Source of the DNA: Marchantia polymorpha subsp. ruderalis | Lineage: Eukaryota > Streptophyta > Marchantiopsida > Marchantiales > Marchantiaceae | DNA length: 64,000 nucleotides | Assembly (NCBI GenBank): GCA_037833965.1 | Contig: AP031353.1 | Coordinates: 22,756,501 to 22,820,500, forward strand | Reading direction: 5' to 3' | Shown: positions 33,101-46,300 of the stretch, piece after piece | Layout of the letters: the number at the start of each line of letters is the position of its first letter | Position numbering within the stretch: the first letter of the stretch is position 1 | Notes under the pieces: generated by a model | Seen by the model: the letters and a program-made list of their open reading frames with translations, nothing else | What the model was told of the DNA's origin: nothing | The model's database searches: none | Program-made: the position numbers and the translations under genes

Positions 33101-36100
33101 CTAGATTTGCCTTCCTAACAGCTTTGGGAGGCATCAAGCGTAGACACTGTGTATGAAGGCTCCGGCTGGACATAAACAACCGAAGCTTCAGGATAACATG
33201 CCATGTTCTCAATGAACCCTCAACGTCTTTCTCTTCCTTCCCTGACATTCCTCTTCTACAATTATCAAGTGAGCTTGCACCGCGCTGTTTTGAATTCTCA
33301 GTGTCCAAACATGAATCAATAAGCTCACTCATGTTCGTAACAACTACACCCCTCATAAAGCTGCTTACTGCTTTGCAGCATAGCAAACTGTTAGTAGCTG
33401 TGATATTTACATTCTCCAGCATGCAGCTGTAAAGCTCAACAAAGCCCATTTCAAACAATGCAGTGTTCGTACTACCATCTTCAGCCCCATCCAGTCCTTC
33501 CTGCATGTACTTCATACTGTTTTCTATAGCTGTTATGCTTTCGAGCGAGTCACCCGTCAGTAATCTAATGAACTCTGCCACTTGACCTTCTGGTAATGAG
33601 CGCATTGCTCTTGCTACAGCTGAAAGAAAGAGTTGGGCACACACCAAAAAGCCAGAGGCTCCCAAATTAGAGCCAAAATTTCGTGGCGCATATCGTGAGC
33701 TCGTCCCATCTTGACTAGCTAATTTCGAAGGGGGATGAATAAAATTCCTCAAGGTTCCACAAAGTGTGAACAAAGCTCGATCAACCTGCACAAATGTTTC
33801 ATGATTAGCAAGATGATTACACGTAAGTAGATCATTTCCCACAAATGCAAAAGCACCCAACACCAAAGAGCGTACTTGATGTTCCAAACGGTTCTATGAC
33901 TAAATCAGAACGTTCTATCACAGAGAACAGGAGCTAAGTGAGGACTCCTGTGGTTTATAAGCTGAGGAGCATGGGTTGTCAGATTAAATTGACCAAGAGA
34001 AAACAAACCTGTCGCAGATCACTGTATGTACTGATAATTTGACAAGCCACCCTAACAGCAGCCTGACTCGCCGTCCCCGTTGATTCTCTATCAGCCGTTT
34101 TATGCTTCACACTAGGCTCATTAAAAGCAGCCCCATGCAGGAGAATAAACCATACATCTTCTAGAAAATTCTCGGCGACCCTGTACTCCATTTCTAGCAG
34201 ATGTGTGGTGGCCACGATTATCTCCCTGAGCAACGATACAATCGAGGATCTTAATTTGCGTCTATTCTGATTTCCTTCAACAAGGCTTCCCTGTGATTGG
34301 CGATCACCGTCCTCAAAAGTTGCCTCATCCGTATCGGAACCATTCAAAAGGACAGGCAGCAGATTACCGAAGTCAGTCACGACACTGAAACACTTCTTCA
34401 AAAATGTAAAGTGAGTGTGTTTAGCACTATCCTCGGTGGGCACGTAGGTTCCTTCCGTCACCGCTGCCTTCAGAAGACTATTAAATGCACGTAGCAAAAT
34501 TTGAGCCGTGGAAAGGTGCTCATAAGAGAAGCTCACTTCGGGAGATGACCAACAAGCTTGTAGGTCAGTCAGTACGGGTCCTGTGAGTTCTGCAAAGACC
34601 GTGAACCGTGCTTCCCTGTTTTGATCCTTCTTCTCTACAGACCGGGGACCTCCAGCTGAACTGTCCGCAACTTTACCGGTTCCCTCCTCTGTGACTTCTA
34701 CAATTTTCTCGGTATTTACATTACTTGAAGAGTTTTGCAGCTTTCCTTTAGTGTTTACGCCAAAAAAATCCAGGGCATCGGCAGCTTGATGTATTTTCAA
34801 ACTTCGAGAGTAGGCCTCAAATATCCAGCCCAGTTCCGTCAGAGCTGATTCCACCCTCATTTTCCTTATTTGATCCAACTTTCTAAACATCAATTTCTGG
34901 TAGCTAACCATATCCTTATCCTCATCTCCCTTCCTCGGCCTGCCACCCTTTTTCAAGTCTTCTTTCATCTCAGAAGTGGAATCAACCTTGCCGGAAAGAA
35001 AAGTGCAGACTCCGTGAAAGAAACCAGTATGCGCAGGATGAAATAAACCCTTCTCCAAAATCTCCTCCAAGGCTTTCAGAAGCCTGTTCTTCCACAAAAT
35101 CAAATCACCCGTCAACAGGAAATGGGGCTGTTGATGACTAGGCAGGTTGAAAAGCCCATGAGCAAGTAGTAGGGGCTCTAGCAAGTTGTCCACCAAACTA
35201 ACGAAAGTCTTCTTCCTATTTGGATGGATGGCAATGAACCCAGAAAAAGCTTCGAGAATACGAACAAATAATCTATGCGAGAGAATGATTTCATGATGAG
35301 GAGCAATGGTGACAGTTTTCCAAGAACTTAATCTCGCCAAGGCTGTGACAGCTAACGAAACCCAGTGATCCAAGTCCGGTCGGAATGATCTCTGGTTTGC
35401 GAAAAGGAGGACTTCGATTGATCTGACAGAATCTTCGTTCATCCAAGTCCCTTTTGTTGAACTGTCAGTAGCACTCGTGTCATCAACTGAAGCACCGTTT
35501 CTAACGTACTGATCCAGGGATCTCAGTAGACCAGGTGACAAACTTGCGGATAGGGGAAGATTCCCAGATGAGATACACCAGCTCAGAATGCCCCAATAGC
35601 GGTAATCCAAATGAGGAGGGCAAGTTGTAAGACCTCCTTCTGCACTGGCAGCTGACAATTTGGAAATTGTTTGTGGCTTCGATGACCAGAGAATCGCATT
35701 TTGTGCCCATTCGAAAAGAAAGGATACAAACTGTGGCATAGGCATGCTGTCAGCCTTTCTGATTTGAGCTCTCGCGTTGACCCGATCAGCTTTCGTGCTA
35801 AGCATTTTCCCTTCATCCTTGATAAACCGATAAGCCGCTTCTATTTTACTGCACAAAGATTGGGAGTCCATTCTAACATAAGAAACGTGTACAATTTGAA
35901 AAGTACAGAAAGATGAGCTAAACCAAGCTATTGAATTCAACCCAAACATTCAGACAGTAGCTCCGATGAGGGCGTCTGGCAAGCTTAAACCTTGGCTTCG
36001 AAATCTTCGTATTTTGCAGCATTCGAACGAGCGCAAGGTTGGAGATGGGCCCGGTAGGAGAAACATCCGCTTTCACAGCTGCCGATCCAATTCCCCCATC

Positions 36101-36490
36101 GCAATGCCCGTTCGATTCCTCGTGATCAACCTGCATTGTAGACACTCCGGCCGAAGATTTCTCGGATTCAATTCCGCTTTGTTTTGGAGAATTCCCTTCA
36201 AAGCCATTTTGCTTCTTCCTCTTTTTTCGTTCTGGCGATTCTGCAAGTTGCTTTTTTGCAGATATTCTATGACTCTCATGATTTGAGTTGACGCCATTTT
36301 TCTCTGAAACCTCTATGTTATGAATTGCCCCGCCGCCGTCCCGTCTTTTACCCCGTACAGGCGTATGGAAGCCCTCTGAATCTCCTGCATTCTTCTCTCC
36401 GCCAGGGCTTACACCTTCAGACAAATTCTGAACACTTTCATGCAAGTCCCTGGGCCTTTTCCTCCGAGAAATTTTCTTAGTGGACTGCAT
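27175..36490 (-). CDS. URB2: Urb2/Npa2-family nucleolar ribosome-biogenesis protein, 10 exons, about 2,379 aa
   Basis: Exons on the minus strand are 35991-36490, 34009-35848, 32250-33785, 31625-32007, 29236-31178, 28675-29194, 28176-28335, 27786-27889, 27355-27446 and a tentative last exon 27175-27236; all modelled junctions agree in phase. The N-terminus is highly basic (KKISRRKRPR, ERKKRKKQ), as expected for nucleolar import. An AT-hook-like GGRPRKG lies near residue 467, and a long acidic tract falls within the fifth exon (about 30030-30200). The C-terminal quarter has the family's conserved block, with WLRRIYEE, LGKYCCHILSDYLSVLSGHD, LRPGAYVLVDACSANDLQQL and LHASLG. Yeast Urb2/Npa2 acts in early 60S pre-ribosome assembly. 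The last exon is uncertain: two acceptors near 27236 and 27265 are possible and neither gives the usual family C-terminus. Confidence 0.8.
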
Positions 36491-39400
36491 TGCAGCAGCA
36501 TCCACAGAACCACTTCCTTCAACGAAATCTACTCATTGACTACCGCTCACAGATTACCCCTCCTCACACCCTTTCCTTACTCAGTCCTCACTTTTCGTCA
36601 CCCAATTCAGCAGGTGACAAATTTAATCACCGAGAAATGTAAGACACTGACTTTCCTTGTCCTTGTTGACAGGGTTTAGGGTTTTGAAGGCTCTTTCACA
36701 ACCGCAGTTGAAGTTTGGCCTCCTGTAACTGCGGTCTACAAGTACGTACATGAAAGTACGCGTCAGGGTTTAGGAAAGGAAACCAAGTGGATAGCAAAAA
36801 CGACGGCGACACCCCGTCCAGCACGGAAACGTTGTCCACTCCTCCTGAGCTTCACTTCATAATCTTCGATCCCATGTCTACAGATTTTGTCGTCATATCC
36901 CGGTACCCGTGCTGTGCACAACTTTGGTCGTTCTGAAGGGGTTAGAGGGTTTCAGCCATGAAATAAGGGTTCTGTAAGGACATAACGCCATAGTACGTAA
37001 ACCATGTCCAATATCTTCGTACTCGTGCATGTGTAGTGTCCAAGGTTTTATGAATTGACACTACCCATGATCCATGTAGCTATTTTCGTTGACCGAAACA
37101 GTTTGAATTGATTTGGCTTGCATTGCATCCTAAGTCTGAACTTCAAAATGCATAATGTATGCAAACATCACTATACTACAGTCAAACTACCGAAGCAACC
37201 CATAATCCGTGAGGTTCCGCACGTCTACCCAAGAAATAATGGGTTGCTTTAGCTAATTTTCTCTAGATTTGCTTGTATGCAAATTGCTTACATAAATCCA
37301 CTGTACGTTGGTTGATGTAAGTAAAGTGCATAAAATTCTAAGTAGATTAATTCTTTTACTTATTATGTTCAAAAGTTAAATGTTCAAAAGTAAAAACAGC
37401 ATCTATAAGTGAACGAATGACATGTCATGCTAATCAATTGGTCCAAATTTCTTTAAAAAAACAGAAAGTATTAGAAGAAAATATATTAGACATAAAATAT
37501 ATGTAATGAAAATTTTAATTAAACTAAAGATCTAAAATCAAATTGTATTTCAGCCAAAATATCAATAACGAAACTTGTAAATATATCAGATGATGATTTT
37601 AAATAGATTCATTGATTCTAAGGCATATCGAGAACTCTAGTTGTTTTCCCCATTACTTATACAAGATTCAAATTTTACAAACTTCATTGTTAATAGATGA
37701 ATATTTCGAATCATGATTGATGTTTTGTATTTTATTGTTATTATAAGTGTGACATTCATTGCATGATCGAAATATTCATCTTATATCTTAAACTTCAATG
37801 TAATTGTTGCTTATAGATATTTCCATATAATATAAACCTAGATGTGGATTCTTACAATTGTTAACAACAATGAATGTATCATGACTTTATTTAGAAAGAA
37901 AATTCATGATAATAAAAAATCCTCTCAATACAAAAAAAATGTAAGAGTTTTTGCATATTTTAATTACTTTTTAATAAATATTTTATTGTTATATAATCAT
38001 TACATTATTAGAGACAAAAAATTTTACTTATCACAATACGTGAAAAGTTGCTAGTAGTTTGTAATGTTGATCAAGATCTACTAGTCTATAGAATCAAACA
38101 AAAGTTAGTTATTGAAACATGTATGTATTGCTGCAAAAGCCAAAAATAATAAATTTTAATCATAATATTACCAAAAAAATCAAATTTTTCATATTGTACA
38201 TGATTATCATAGATAAGATTGAATATTAATAGTCTATGCCTTCAAAATAATTTTGTTGCAAAGTACTGTTCAATTACTTGGATTTGTAAGTTTTGAGACA
38301 ACTTCATTTACCAAAGACATATCTAATTAAATTTTATGTCATTAAAAAATAATTAAATATGATCATGTAATTACATAAAATATATTATAAAATTATTCTG
38401 TGTGAAAGACTGAAAAGAAAGAAACATAATATAATTAAATTTTTATTTTTTCAATTAAATCAAAAAGCATCATATTCAACTCATAGATTGATTTTAAAGT
38501 ATAAATTATGTATACATACAGAAATTAACAACAAAGTTGAGGACCTATATTATTTTATCTTTGACTTAATTCATGAATAGATTTACACATCACATAGGAT
38601 GTATCAAAATATCTTTAAAAAAATTAGATATAAAATAATATTAGAAAATATTCATCATTTAAAGTAAAAAAACCATCTAGGATATTGAAAACCTAAAATC
38701 AATGAAAAATTTGTAAGAAAATAAAATTAAGAAGATTTCAAATAATTTAATAGATATCAAGATTCGATACAATTGAAACTTGTTCAAATATTCATTAATG
38801 TAATCATGTTATTTCTCCTCAAGTAGATTATGTCATGTAATTATATTATAAAACCAAAGGCTAAGATGGCATTATGTTCTAACAGCATACAAAAAAAGTT
38901 ACAAGGTACTAGATACAATGTATTCATACTCTATTTAGAATATTCAAGTTACACAGAAGAATTTTTTTGCAAGTTTTGCATTTTTTTGTAAAGTAAATTT
39001 TATATGAATAGCACTAACTTAAAAAAATATTAAAAAATATTATAACTTATTAACATTAAAACGAAAAATATAACATCTTGTATCTAGGATATCCAAAGTA
39101 TATAAATAAAATATATTACAATAATGAGAGAATTGCATACAATTATATATTATATTCATTACTAGAACTAATGAAATCTATACAGCAATCTTAATATGAC
39201 TTTATGAATCTATTGATATACATTCATGTAAAGAAAGTGATACCATACCAAAGCTACGGTAGTCTATTGCGCACCATCACCAATATGTTGCAATCTACAG
39301 ATAACTCCAAGGTAAAAAAGAAAAAGGAAAAAAAAAAAAAAAAGGTTAGAATGAGTCAATTTCATATACTTTAGACAATGAGAGTAGCCACTCCACTAGA

Positions 39401-40344
39401 CATTCTAAGTCATCCAATACCTATGATTTGATTGGAATATGATATAATTCCAAGAACAGAGTAATACCAAATAGTTTATACTATTGAATACCAACATGCT
39501 TTTAGTCATTAGAGTATTAAAGATATTCAACCTTTGTGTACGATAAGTTAACTATCGCGTTTGCAAACGCAACACGATACCTTGTGACCTCACAGCCATT
39601 ACAGGAATTGTTCTCCGAAATCTGCAGGTAATCTAGTTAAAAGCAGTTAAAGTTTGTGGACACATACCACCAATCAATCATCTGTGAGATGTGGTGGGGG
39701 ATTGGACAACGCAATTTTCAAGAAAAAGGGGCCCTGTCAATACACTCGTCGACAATGGCGGTTGATTTGCAGGGTTCCAGGCCATGGAACGGAATGTGCC
39801 CTTCACCAAGGGAAGAGCCATCAGAGTACACCCTTGAAACTGAACACAATATCATCCCGACAGACTTTGCTAATGCTGTAAACAATGACGGCGGCAAACT
39901 GTAAACGGCACTCGTATATACATGAAGACAGAAAGGACTGTCGACGGACAAAAATGGGAAGTAATGTCGTCAAATCTATGTGATCGAGGTTTTCACCATC
40001 TGATCCTGTTCTAGATTTGTCAGATCGAAAAGGCACATCTCAGCGATGTAAGGGTTGTGACAGAACTCAATGTGCGGTTCATGCATCCCTCGGAAGTCGG
40101 AAGAGGATGAAATCTTTTGCAGTGAATAGGATCTCGGCTGTCCCTTGCCACGCGACGAGCCGGAAGGAAGGGGAATTCAAGTGGAGAGGTGCAATCGGCA
40201 GAAAGACTGGCTTGTAGACGAAGGGAAGCTGGTGCCAGTTGAGCTACAAATCTCGGGAGGGGGGCTTCTCGGGCACAGGAATCACGCAGTCGAATTGCTC
40301 GAGCCTGCATCGTTCTCTGCTCGGCGCTTTCTTTTCGATCCGCC
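36491..40344. other. Intergenic; AT-rich core at about 37250-39340
   Basis: No gene is supportable. About 2 kb is strongly AT-rich and ends near a poly-A run at 39327-39343. The left 700 bp is the promoter side of the Urb2-family gene, and the right 700 bp is the promoter and leader side of the decarboxylase gene. No defined regulatory site could be assigned. Confidence 0.5.
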
Positions 40345-41847
40345 ATGGGGTTCGCGGAGGGTGCAGTTCCTCTCGGTAAGCCGATGAGCGTTTTTGAAGT
40401 CGAGGAGTTTCGCAAGTATGGGCACAGGATGGTCGACTTCATTGCAGATTACTATCGAGATATCGCAGAATACCCCGTGCGCAGTCAGGTGCAGCCAGGT
40501 TATTTGGAGTGTCAGCTCCCCACGGCAGCCCCTGAAGATCCTGAAAGTCTCGATGATGTGCTCGCAGACGTGCAGAGCAAGATCATTCCGGGGGTCACGC
40601 ATTGGCAGAGCCCGAGCTTTTTCGCTTTCTACCCTGCCAATTTCAGCACGGCAGGATTCCTGGGAGACATGCTCAGCGGAGGTTTGAATGTCATTGGGTT
40701 CAGTTGGATATCTTCCCCAGCAGCCACGGAGCTGGAACAAATTGTCTTGGACTGGCTTGGCAAGCTGTTACAACTCCCCGAGGAGTTTCTCTTCTCCGGA
40801 GGAGGTGGCGGTGTGATTCAAGGCACTGCAAGCGAAGCAGTTTGCGTCGCGATGCTTGCTGCCAGAAAGCGCGCGGTGGCTAAACTCATGGCGGAGGGAG
40901 CTTCTGAAACAGAGGCATTTGGGAGGCTCACAGGTTACGTCTCGGACCAAACGCATGTCTCTGTGCAGAAGGCTGCGCAGATTGCAGGTGTGGCCGCCAA
41001 TCTCCGAGTTCTACCGACAAATTCCTCGACAAACTTCAGTCTGTCTCCAGCAGCCCTCCGCAAGGCCGTGGCGGAAGATGCTGCGAATGGATTTCTGCCC
41101 TTTTTTTTGTGTGGCACCGTTGGCACTACATCATCGGCTGCCGTGGATCCCCTGCCCGAACTTGGTGACATCGCTTTAGAATATGGCATGTGGTTCCATG
41201 TGGACGCTGCATTTGCGGGAAATGCTTGTATCTGCCCAGAAGTTCGGCACAATTTGGATGGGATCGAGAAGGTCGACTCTTACTCCATGAACCCTCACAA
41301 ATGGCTTCTCACAAATTTCGACTGCTCTACCCTTTGGTTGAAGGATCCGAGACAGTTGGTAGCAGCTATGTCAACGAGTCCCGAGTATCTACGTAATAAA
41401 GCAACAGACGAGAAGTTAGTAGTGGACTACAAGGACTGGCAACTACCACTAGGTAGAAAGTTCAGGTCATTGAAGCTGTGGTTTACAATGCGCTTGTACG
41501 GTGCATCAGGCCTGCGTAAGCACATAAGGGAGCACATTCGCATAGCCGAGCATTTGGAAAGCCTTGTGCGAACGAGCGACAGATTTGAGATGGTTGCTCC
41601 CCGCAACTTCTCTCTGGTCTGCTTTCGACTTAAACCTCTCGAAAATGACACTGACAATGGTCGGACGGTCAATGCTACACTTCTGGAGGCCATCAACAGC
41701 CGTGGTGCTTGTTTCCTGACTCACACTGTCCTGGACGGAGTGTTCACTTTGCGAATGGCTATAGGATCGAGTCGTACAGAACTGCAACATGTGATGGAGG
41801 CGTGGACGATTATCAACACTGAAGCGGACCGTCTCATGAAGCATTAA
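40345..41847 (+). CDS. Aromatic L-amino acid decarboxylase (group II PLP enzyme), intronless, 500 aa
   Basis: The 500-residue length and whole-protein pattern fit plant tyrosine/tryptophan decarboxylases. Visible signatures are HWQSPSFFAFYPA, the stacking His204 in THVSVQKAA, Asp287 in HVDAAFAG, and the PLP-binding Lys319 in SMNPHKW. In the mobile catalytic loop the residue after SPE is Tyr348. Family knowledge says Tyr here gives decarboxylation, while Phe gives aldehyde synthase activity, so a true decarboxylase is predicted. Gly370 in LPLGRKFRSLK matches the glycine described for tryptophan decarboxylases rather than the serine of tyrosine decarboxylases, but substrate choice in early land plants is uncertain. 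The ATG at 40345 has a good context (CCGCCATGG), and no transit peptide is apparent, so a cytosolic enzyme is likely. There is no intron in the coding region. Confidence 0.9.
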   Translation: MGFAEGAVPLGKPMSVFEVEEFRKYGHRMVDFIADYYRDIAEYPVRSQVQPGYLECQLPTAAPEDPESLDDVLADVQSKIIPGVTHWQSPSFFAFYPANFSTAGFLGDMLSGGLNVIGFSWISSPAATELEQIVLDWLGKLLQLPEEFLFSGGGGGVIQGTASEAVCVAMLAARKRAVAKLMAEGASETEAFGRLTGYVSDQTHVSVQKAAQIAGVAANLRVLPTNSSTNFSLSPAALRKAVAEDAANGFLPFFLCGTVGTTSSAAVDPLPELGDIALEYGMWFHVDAAFAGNACICPEVRHNLDGIEKVDSYSMNPHKWLLTNFDCSTLWLKDPRQLVAAMSTSPEYLRNKATDEKLVVDYKDWQLPLGRKFRSLKLWFTMRLYGASGLRKHIREHIRIAEHLESLVRTSDRFEMVAPRNFSLVCFRLKPLENDTDNGRTVNATLLEAINSRGACFLTHTVLDGVFTLRMAIGSSRTELQHVMEAWTIINTEADRLMKH

Positions 41848-43342
41848 TTTCGATGAGTAGCTACTCAGTGCAGATAGAAAAAATAGAAGCTAATTATACT
41901 ACTTCCATAATCTCCTGTCAGTGCAGCTTCAGCTTCTCCTCAAACTGGACGTAAGCTCCACATGAAAGCAGACCAATTTATTTAATTGTGAAAATACTGT
42001 GGAAAAAACAGAACACTGTCCCCTGTCAAGTGGTAGCAGCACAATCGGGAAATGTAATGTGCCATGCCAATCAGTTGTACACTTTCTAAGGAATTCATCG
42101 CTCTGAACGAACGTCTTCACGCATTAGTTCAGGGTCTGTAAATGTTGGCCGAGTAGGCCACTTGAGATGGATGAAAATTACCCAATTTTGAATTGCCTCG
42201 TGGTGATACTTTCCACAAATTGGACAATAGTGCCAGGCACCGTAATGTGTTAACCCACGTGGGCATGCTACGTAGGAAGCTAATTGACGATCGAATCCAG
42301 AGGGCGCAGTAACCAATCGAGGGATTAAGCACAGTGCACTTCTTGGCTACGAAAATACGGGTCACAATAGACTTGCCCTTTGGCACCGTCACCGTCTTTC
42401 TACGGTGCAACCGCCAAGCTATAAAGCGCCCGTGGCTACGCTAGGAGTATAGTCCTGTAATGGTTCAGCTATGGTCAGCGGGTGAAAGTAAATTTGCTAA
42501 AGTGTGGACAAGAAGAAAAGGGAATTTTTTTCAACTGCTACATATCATTGCCGACGACAGATAAGGGGCCTCGGCCGTCGAGGCTGTACATAGCTTTCTA
42601 GCTCTATAAATCATTTGTTCTCACTTTTACACGAGCTTTCGCTAACAAACTCTACTATACATAGACATTGGAAACTTGACTGGAAGAATAGGCGGCATAT
42701 CTTGGATGAGAGCAAAGGCCTTAAGGGGAAAGGGTGTCTTAAGTTACTTTGAGATAACCCCACAAAGAATCTACATGTTGTGTTGATGTTGCGGATGAGG
42801 GAACAAGTTTAGTGATGAAGAGGAGTTTCATTTATATGTATGCTGTAGGGCGTCATGGGACCACACTAATGTTACTTGTTTTTACATCGTAGGCGGACAG
42901 TGACGAGGTTTGACCAGGATTTGATGGATGACTTAAGACTTGAGATTTTCGGACCACAGTTCTACCAGAAGTTGGCCAGCTTGTCTTCTAACTACCTCGC
43001 ATGTCATGATCACGTTCGTGGATTTCGGATTGGCATCCTCTCTTGCCTAAAGAGATAAGCTTCTTCCTTGCGAGTAGAGCTGATGGCTGGTCCGACGAAA
43101 GCTCGTGTGGGTCTGGACCAAAACGAGCCTGAACTTAAGCTGTGGAATTTCAGAGTCCATTGCGGACAAATCTCCTCATCCACTACCGCGTCTGTGCTCC
43201 CTAACTCGATCCTCCTTAGCCGCTACATTACACTTGGCTTTGCCTCACCCTTCCGATGCCCTTGATTGAACGAGTTTGAATTCTCGAATGGTGTGAATAT
43301 TGACTTGATATATGCCTTGTAGATTGAACCTATTCCACAGTT
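41848..43342. other. Intergenic; one unsupported Cys/His-containing frame on the minus strand
   Basis: A minus-strand frame (42095-42316) reads CPRGLTHYGAWHYCPICGKY followed by HH, a pattern that could bind zinc. No ATG-led exon chain or family supports it. Nothing else is recognisable before the ABC transporter's 3' end. Confidence 0.3.
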
Positions 43343-46300
43343 TCAGACACGCCGTAGACAAACATAAGCCAAGACTTTGTAGACAACGATCATGACCATC
43401 AAAGCCAAGGCGTCGCGAAGTCCTCCCTCCAGAGACATGTCCTTGAAGATGGGTGAGTCTTCAAACCGTAAGCATCCCTCCAAAGCTTTGCAGTTGTAAG
43501 TCTGGTCGGGAGAATACTGAACTCTCTCCAACAGCCTGAATCCATAGTACACTATGGATAGGTAACGTATCCAGCTCATAAAAACGGGAATGTTCTGCAA
43601 GCAACAAGCGTTAATTAGGAAACCTGGTCCTGAATATCGATCAGAAAATGCCAAAGGCCGAGCTCGAGCATCTAGCTGCAACAGGTGCTGTACCTTCACG
43701 TAGTAGCCTCCAGCGAGGAGGAAGATGAGCATGATCATAGCTGAGATGATTCCAACCCTCTTGATGTTCAGTGTCAGTGCACCGAAAAACTCTCCGAAGG
43801 CCTGAACGACCAGCCGTGAACTCTGTCAGTCGACATCCTGGATTGGATTGCTCTAATCTAAAGCAAACTCCTGAAAGATGATCAGCCCGCAGTCTCACAT
43901 ATTTACTCACCTGAGCGGTAATTGCAATCAGGTAGACAGACAGTAATGTAAAAATGAACGTGGAAATGTCACTTTTCAAGCCCGCCATGAAGTACACAAG
44001 TGGCACAAACATCGTCGGGTGCACGAGCTCGGCCAACAAGTCGCAGATGGTGCTGCTGACGAAGTAGGCACTCAGTCGGTACATGTCTGCCGCTCTCTCC
44101 TTGGCGAGGAAATTTTTCTCCAGTGGAAAGACCATCATTGTGGACCACATGGAGAATGTACACCAGAAGATGCACATGTAGAAAAGAAGCCCCACCTGCA
44201 CATTTGTCCCGTTTTTAGGCCCAAAATCTTTCAATGCCTGCCCTAATCTCTGAGGCTGACCCGTCTGTACACTAATCCTTTCAGGGAGCTGACTGATGAC
44301 TCGGGACTGGAGGAGAGGCCTACTTGGTCGCGGATGTCCTGCTCCGTGTCTAGGTTTGGTCGCCACCACAGCATGCCGAGGAGCAGAGCCACGGCGACGC
44401 CTTGCGCGAACCTCAGTACGTTAAGATAATCCTTCCTTCTCTCCTTGCAATTCCGTCTGCTGAGGATGAAGAATTGTTCGAACCATGATGAGGTCCACCA
44501 CTTTTTGACAGAAATTGCTGTCTTTAAATCTGGAGCAATGACGTCTCCCGTTTGCAGCTTCTCTTTTACTCTGGGCTCAAGCTCGGTTCTGTATTTCGAG
44601 CGTAGCAGCTGCATCAACATTGTGGCTGAATGAGTTACCCAATAGAAGCCACGATTGCTTTGGAAAAAGAAGAGAAATTTACAATTAGCCATCCTATTTC
44701 CAGGATTCGGAAAGTTTTGCCTCTGTCGGGGTCACACGAGAAAGAGGCCAAAGTGAGATGGATTGCCTTCACGACCAACAGTCGCTGAGTTTCTTCATTA
44801 CTCGAATCAGGGCTAGAATCTACGCTGGCATGGGTGGTCACGTTTGCCTCCTGCACCGAAGAAGCCGCTGCTTCGGACTCCTGTAGGCCATTCGCCTTGG
44901 TAACTGGAGAACTGCCACTCATAAAAATCTTTTGTTGGAGCTCGGGTGGAACCGTCATATCGGATGTGAGTCCAGTAGCTAGATCAATCAGGAAGTCAGC
45001 GGGGTTCATGGGCAGAAGCGGAATGAACTGCTGGGTTGCAAAGTAGTCCAATGCGTCTTTTGCAAGGCCGAAGTACAGCGGGTGGCCCTCCGAGAGCAGA
45101 ATCAACTTGTCAAACATCGGAAACATGCGGCTCGACGGCTGGTGAATCGTTGTCACAATCACCCTTCCCACCTGCCATGAACGAGACAGAGATAGCCATG
45201 ATCAGAACTCGCTCGTAATGACGAGAATTTTATCTGTGTCTGTGGTGCCTGCATGCTCTGAAACGACTCGTCTGCATGATTCTCAGTCGATCATTGCGAA
45301 TCATTTCCCAAAAGCAGAGCTGTACGTATGGCATGTTCCAACCCGTGAGTTGGCTGTAACGCGACTCCTCGGAGTTCAATGACTGCGTCGCTGGGTGGAT
45401 TTGTCGTTGGATTTCTGCAATGCAATCGATGAAGCATGGAAAACAGGAGTCTCATTTCTGAACCCTTTCTGAGACATGAGACTCAGGACGGCCAGGAGAT
45501 CCACTCATTTTCCTCTAGCAATCATGGGACATGAGTGAAAGAGCTTTCCCCTGATAATCCAAACCGAGAATTTTCTGCAGAGTGGGATGAACTTCATGAT
45601 GAGCGTTAGTGAAGTATCTCTCGCATGCAGTCACTCATAATGGATAGTAATGTCTTCACAGCCGTTCACTGCTGACTCGTACATCTTGATACATTCGGTT
45701 TCCTTACGCTGAACTCCATCGCGGAATGGCTCTAAGATCTTCAGTGCAGTCGAAATTATGGTGAGTCGTCGAGGAATTGCTACACCTAGTTTACTCCACA
45801 CATGTACGCAGAAAGGGAGCATATTGTTTACTACTACTTACTGTACAGACTTGTACAGTAGGTGAAAGTCGGGGCAGTCCTCACACCATCACCTCCTGCC
45901 TTTAATACGCATCTTTGGTAAATAAACTATCATAAATTCATTCTCTCGTACTCCTGTGCGCAAGGATGGACGTGCTCATGATTGCTAAAAGAGCCACCGG
46001 AACCCATAAAGAGTTGGTCTAAATGATGAGGCGTATTTTAGTCACGTGAAGACCAATTACCTGAGCGTTAGCTCTAAGCACTTGCATAATCTTGAGAGCA
46101 GTAGACGAATCCAGACCCGAGGTGGGCTCATCCAAGAGTAGAAGAGATGGATCCACCAGTATCTCGTAGCCAATGCTCGTTCGTTTGCGCTCGCCTCCAG
46201 AAACACCACGTACAAACGGGCCGCCCACTATCGTGTTCTGACACCTATGTGGCAGATCCAGACGAGGCTCGGTAAGCAAATCAACTTACAGCATTACTTC

